Below are positions 5,826 through 9,016 of a stretch of 9,016 bases of DNA, in pieces; the stretch's first letter is position 1; each line of letters starts with the position of its first letter. The position numbers and the translations under genes are program-made. The DNA is from Clostridiales bacterium (GTDB lineage: Bacteria; Bacillota; Clostridia; Christensenellales; Aristaeellaceae). The notes under the pieces are model-generated. The model ran no database searches and was not told the origin of the DNA. It was given only the letters and a program-made list of their open reading frames with translations. The stretch lies in NCBI GenBank assembly GCA_004555535.1, contig SFHU01000128.1, forward strand, positions 1 to 9,016, read 5' to 3'.

Positions 5826-6710
5826 TCAGCTTGATGCGTTGACGCCGCTGAGGTCGAAATCGGGAACGTATTCGCCCGAGGCCGCCTCCAGCTCCTGCCG
5901 GTAGCCGTCGAGCCCGATCATCTGCATGTGCGCCTTCACGCGGTCATATTCCCGCTTCGTGACGCGCCGGTTCATGCCGGGGATGTCCCTCGCCCGCCCG
6001 CAGGGCACATACTGGCCCATCAGCGAGACCGGCGTATCCGGCAGCTCATCGCGGATTCTCGTGAGGATGCGCATAGCGTCGCCCGTCAGCCCGGGCAGCA
6101 GCAGGTGCCGGATGAGCGTGCCGCGCGTCATCATGCCCTGATCGTCATAGACGGCCTTGCCGGTCTGGCGGCACATCTCGGTAATCGCCGCCCAGGCAAC
6201 GTCGGGATAATTCGCCGCGCCGGAGAGCAGCCTCGCCATCGCAGGGTCGATGTATTTATAGTCGGGCAGGTAGACGTCGATCACGCCGTCAAGCAGGCGC
6301 AGCGTCTCCATGCTCTCGTAGCCGCTCGAGTTATAGACCAGCGGAATCCCCGGCCTGTACAGCTCCAGCGCGTCCAGCACGGCGGGGATGAAGTGCGCCG
6401 CCGTGACGAGGTTGATGTTGTGCGCGCCCTGCTCCTCAAGCTCGCGGAAGATATCCGCCAGCCGCCGGATGCTGACGGCTTCGCCGCATCCGCCGCGGCT
6501 GATCGCCTCATTCTGGCAGAACGCGCAGCGCAGCGCGCAGCCGGAGAAGAACACGGCGCCGCTGCCCCTCGTGCCGCTGATGCAGGGCTCCTCCCAGCGG
6601 TGCAGCGCCGCGCGGGCGATTCTAGGCAGCGTGCCCTCGCCGCAGACGCCGCTGCCCGCCGTCTCTGTGCGCGCCGCGCCGCAGCGCCGCGGGCAAAGGG
6701 AGCAGATCAT
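5826..6710 (-). CDS. PflX-like radical SAM protein
   Basis: This 294-residue protein resembles the PflX group of pyruvate-formate-lyase-activase homologues, whose substrates are unknown. The radical SAM cluster motif is CALRCAFC (Cys58, Cys62, Cys65), within FFSGCALRCAFCQNEAIS. An N-terminal set of cysteines (CSLCPRRC, Cys3/6/10, and Cys23 in GVCGEG) is typical of this group and could bind another metal centre. NSSGYES (about 127-133) and YLPDYKYIDP (147-156) are further family features. The start ATG at 6708-6710 overlaps the stop of the ATP-grasp gene as ATGA, so the two are translationally coupled, and a gaggag site lies inside the upstream gene. A role as an activase of a glycyl radical enzyme is possible, but no such enzyme is encoded nearby. 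The REP-like element begins just after the stop. Confidence 0.9.
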   Translation of the reverse strand: MICSLCPRRCGAARTETAGSGVCGEGTLPRIARAALHRWEEPCISGTRGSGAVFFSGCALRCAFCQNEAISRGGCGEAVSIRRLADIFRELEEQGAHNINLVTAAHFIPAVLDALELYRPGIPLVYNSSGYESMETLRLLDGVIDVYLPDYKYIDPAMARLLSGAANYPDVAWAAITEMCRQTGKAVYDDQGMMTRGTLIRHLLLPGLTGDAMRILTRIRDELPDTPVSLMGQYVPCGRARDIPGMNRRVTKREYDRVKAHMQMIGLDGYRQELEAASGEYVPDFDLSGVNASS

Positions 6711-7711
6711 AGGTCGATGAACTCCTCAAACCGGGGCAGGATACCGATGCCATCCGGGAAATGCGCGGCGAACTGCGGAATCGCGTGGCTCGGGAAGGAG
6801 TTGCCCTCGATGAACACAGGCCCCTCGGGCGTGATCGCCACATCCCAGGCGACGAAGCGCACCTGCGGCACGACGTGCATCGCGTCAAGGCACATCGCTT
6901 TGACCTCATCCCAGTAGGGGATCTTTGTGCCGGGGATGTGCGTATTCGTCATCGGATGGAACTCGAATGCCTCGCCGGCCTTGTTCGCACCGACGCCGCT
7001 GATGACGCCGCTCTCCAGGTCGACGGGCGCGGCCATGCCGCCGCAGTCGACGTTGTCCATGACCTTGCCGTTGCCAATGCGGATATAGGCGTAAACGATG
7101 CCCTCCTTCTTATCGCCCAGCAGCGTCGCGACGCGGATCGTATTGACCGACGTGGGGCAGAGCGCGGCGATATCCGGATGCTGGATGACCTTGTCCTCCA
7201 CGATGCCGATGCCGGCCGCCTTGAGGCGCGCGTAGAGCGCCGCGGGATCGGCGTAGTCCTCCGGCGTGCACTTGAGGATGCCCTGTCCGCTGGAGCCGTC
7301 GATGGGCTTGCAGATGATATCGCCGCGCCCCTGCAAAAAGGCGGCGAAGCGCGCCTCGTCCGCCGTCGTCAGGTTCAGCCATTCGCGCCTGACCTGGTCG
7401 CGGAAGAGCTCGTTGAATTCGGTCTTGTTGTCGAAGAAATGCCAGAATTTCTTGTCGTTCATCCGCGCGACGATGCTGTTGGAGATGCCGCGCGTGATCT
7501 GCGTCGCGCGCTGCGCATCACTCAGGCGATACATCTCCGCGATCTTGTAGTCAATGTAGCCCGCGTTGTACTTCGCCGCGCATTTGGCCATGTCCGCCAT
7601 CAGCCACACGCGGCTCTTGCCGGTCTTTTGATGCAGCATATTGGCAGTCTTGAGCATCGCGCGATAGTCCATCTTCGCGGCGCGCCTTAGCATATAGGAG
7701 AGCCTGCTCAT
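6707..7711 (-). CDS. Sugar-transfer-associated ATP-grasp protein
   Basis: This 334-residue protein fits the ATP-grasp family often annotated as sugar-transfer associated. ATP-grasp enzymes use ATP to activate a carboxylate through an acyl-phosphate and join it to an amine or similar group. ATP-binding features are CKPIDGSSGQG (134-144, Lys135 and the glycine loop), a carboxylate-rich stretch GIVEDKVIQHP (169-179), SVNTIRVATL (188-197), and the metal-binding end VAWDVAITPEGPVFIEGN (Asp290, Glu302, Asn304). The N-terminal about 90 residues are helical and lack these motifs. The start ATG at 7709-7711 has only a weak site (gaggaaacgagg). It is first in a two-gene operon with the radical SAM gene. 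Family members are often found with polysaccharide genes, but none are visible here, and the true substrate is unknown. Confidence 0.88.
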   Translation of the reverse strand: MSRLSYMLRRAAKMDYRAMLKTANMLHQKTGKSRVWLMADMAKCAAKYNAGYIDYKIAEMYRLSDAQRATQITRGISNSIVARMNDKKFWHFFDNKTEFNELFRDQVRREWLNLTTADEARFAAFLQGRGDIICKPIDGSSGQGILKCTPEDYADPAALYARLKAAGIGIVEDKVIQHPDIAALCPTSVNTIRVATLLGDKKEGIVYAYIRIGNGKVMDNVDCGGMAAPVDLESGVISGVGANKAGEAFEFHPMTNTHIPGTKIPYWDEVKAMCLDAMHVVPQVRFVAWDVAITPEGPVFIEGNSFPSHAIPQFAAHFPDGIGILPRFEEFIDL

Positions 7712-7793
7712 GGTTTGCTAGCCTCGTTTCCTCTGATTTCACTCAATTTTTCCAAAAACGCGAAAGGGCATACCTCCGCATTTTCATGCTCCC

Positions 7794-7822
7794 ATTGTAT
7801 TCCATTTATCGGGTTTTGGCAA
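7794..7822 (-). promoter_or_regulatory. Promoter of the ATP-grasp/radical SAM operon
   Basis: Minus-strand TTGCCA (7817-7822) and TACAAT (7794-7799) are 17 bp apart. The predicted start is near 7787, giving a leader of about 75 bases before the ATG at 7711. The promoter lies between the tuf terminator and the ATP-grasp gene, so this operon is independent of tuf. Confidence 0.8.
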
Positions 7823-7865
7823 GCAAAAAGCGGCCAGCAGGCGGCCGCGGAGCCATTTCCGGGCG

Positions 7866-7896
7866 AAAAAAAGGGAGCCCCCGCAAGGAGACTCCC
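7866..7896 (-). terminator. Intrinsic terminator of tuf
   Basis: On the minus strand, 10-bp arms at 7887-7896 (gggagtctcc) and 7873-7882 (gggggctccc) enclose the loop ttgc, followed by seven U residues (7866-7872). It sits 30 bp past the tuf stop and is a very strong classical terminator. Confidence 0.95.
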
Positions 7897-7927
7897 TCTC
7901 TGTTCATTTCTGAGCGCCCGAAGCGTA

Positions 7928-9016
<1,089 letters not shown>

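Noticed and set aside
7743..7787. 14-residue open frame MKMRRYALSRFWKN in the ATP-grasp leader
   Set aside because: Its ATG falls at or next to the predicted transcription start, so the gggag in front would not be in the mRNA. Nothing else supports a leader or precursor peptide.

Overview
The window reads as ordinary chromosomal sequence from a GC-rich member of the Clostridia (Firmicutes). This rests on the gene set (WhiA, a Crh-like HPr protein, a YugP-type protease, a pyruvate kinase with the extra C-terminal PEP-utiliser domain), a T-box leader, textbook sigma-A promoters and U-tailed intrinsic terminators. I cannot place it to genus. Every gene I can support is on the minus strand, so the natural reading order is from position 9016 down to 1.

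Reading in that direction: a tuf gene (EF-Tu) runs in from the right edge and ends at 7928 with a strong terminator (7866-7896). Next comes a two-gene operon with its own promoter (7794-7822): a sugar-transfer-type ATP-grasp protein, then a PflX-like radical SAM protein whose start overlaps the upstream stop as ATGA. It is followed by a REP-like hairpin cluster (about 5731-5821). A monocistronic aldose 1-epimerase gene (4592-5542) ends at a terminator. A pyruvate kinase gene (2637-4400) with a TTGACA/TACAAT promoter follows, and its 3' region carries two related small repeats, one of which supplies an intrinsic terminator. An operon of yugP-type protease, whiA and a crh-like gene (411-2324) comes next, with its own promoter and an inverted repeat over the -10 box. 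Last is a T-box riboswitch with a consensus promoter (124-386), which reads toward a gene beyond the left edge; a second REP-like copy lies between the T-box terminator and that gene.

The genes belong to central metabolism, translation and cell physiology: glycolysis (pyk), sugar anomer conversion, carbon-regulation or envelope functions (crh-like, whiA, yugP-like), translation elongation (tuf) and amino-acid-responsive control (T-box). The ATP-grasp/radical SAM pair is the only part whose biological job is not clear.

I see no phage, plasmid, CRISPR or defence system. The most striking anomaly is that EF-Tu lacks, in frame, about 20 residues of domain 3, including the near-invariant YRPQFYFRTTDVTG segment. 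That is either a degenerate second tuf copy, an assembly artefact or a truly unusual EF-Tu. Secondary points are an HPr-like protein whose catalytic His is replaced by Thr next to whiA, and two REP copies with compensatory changes in a hairpin.
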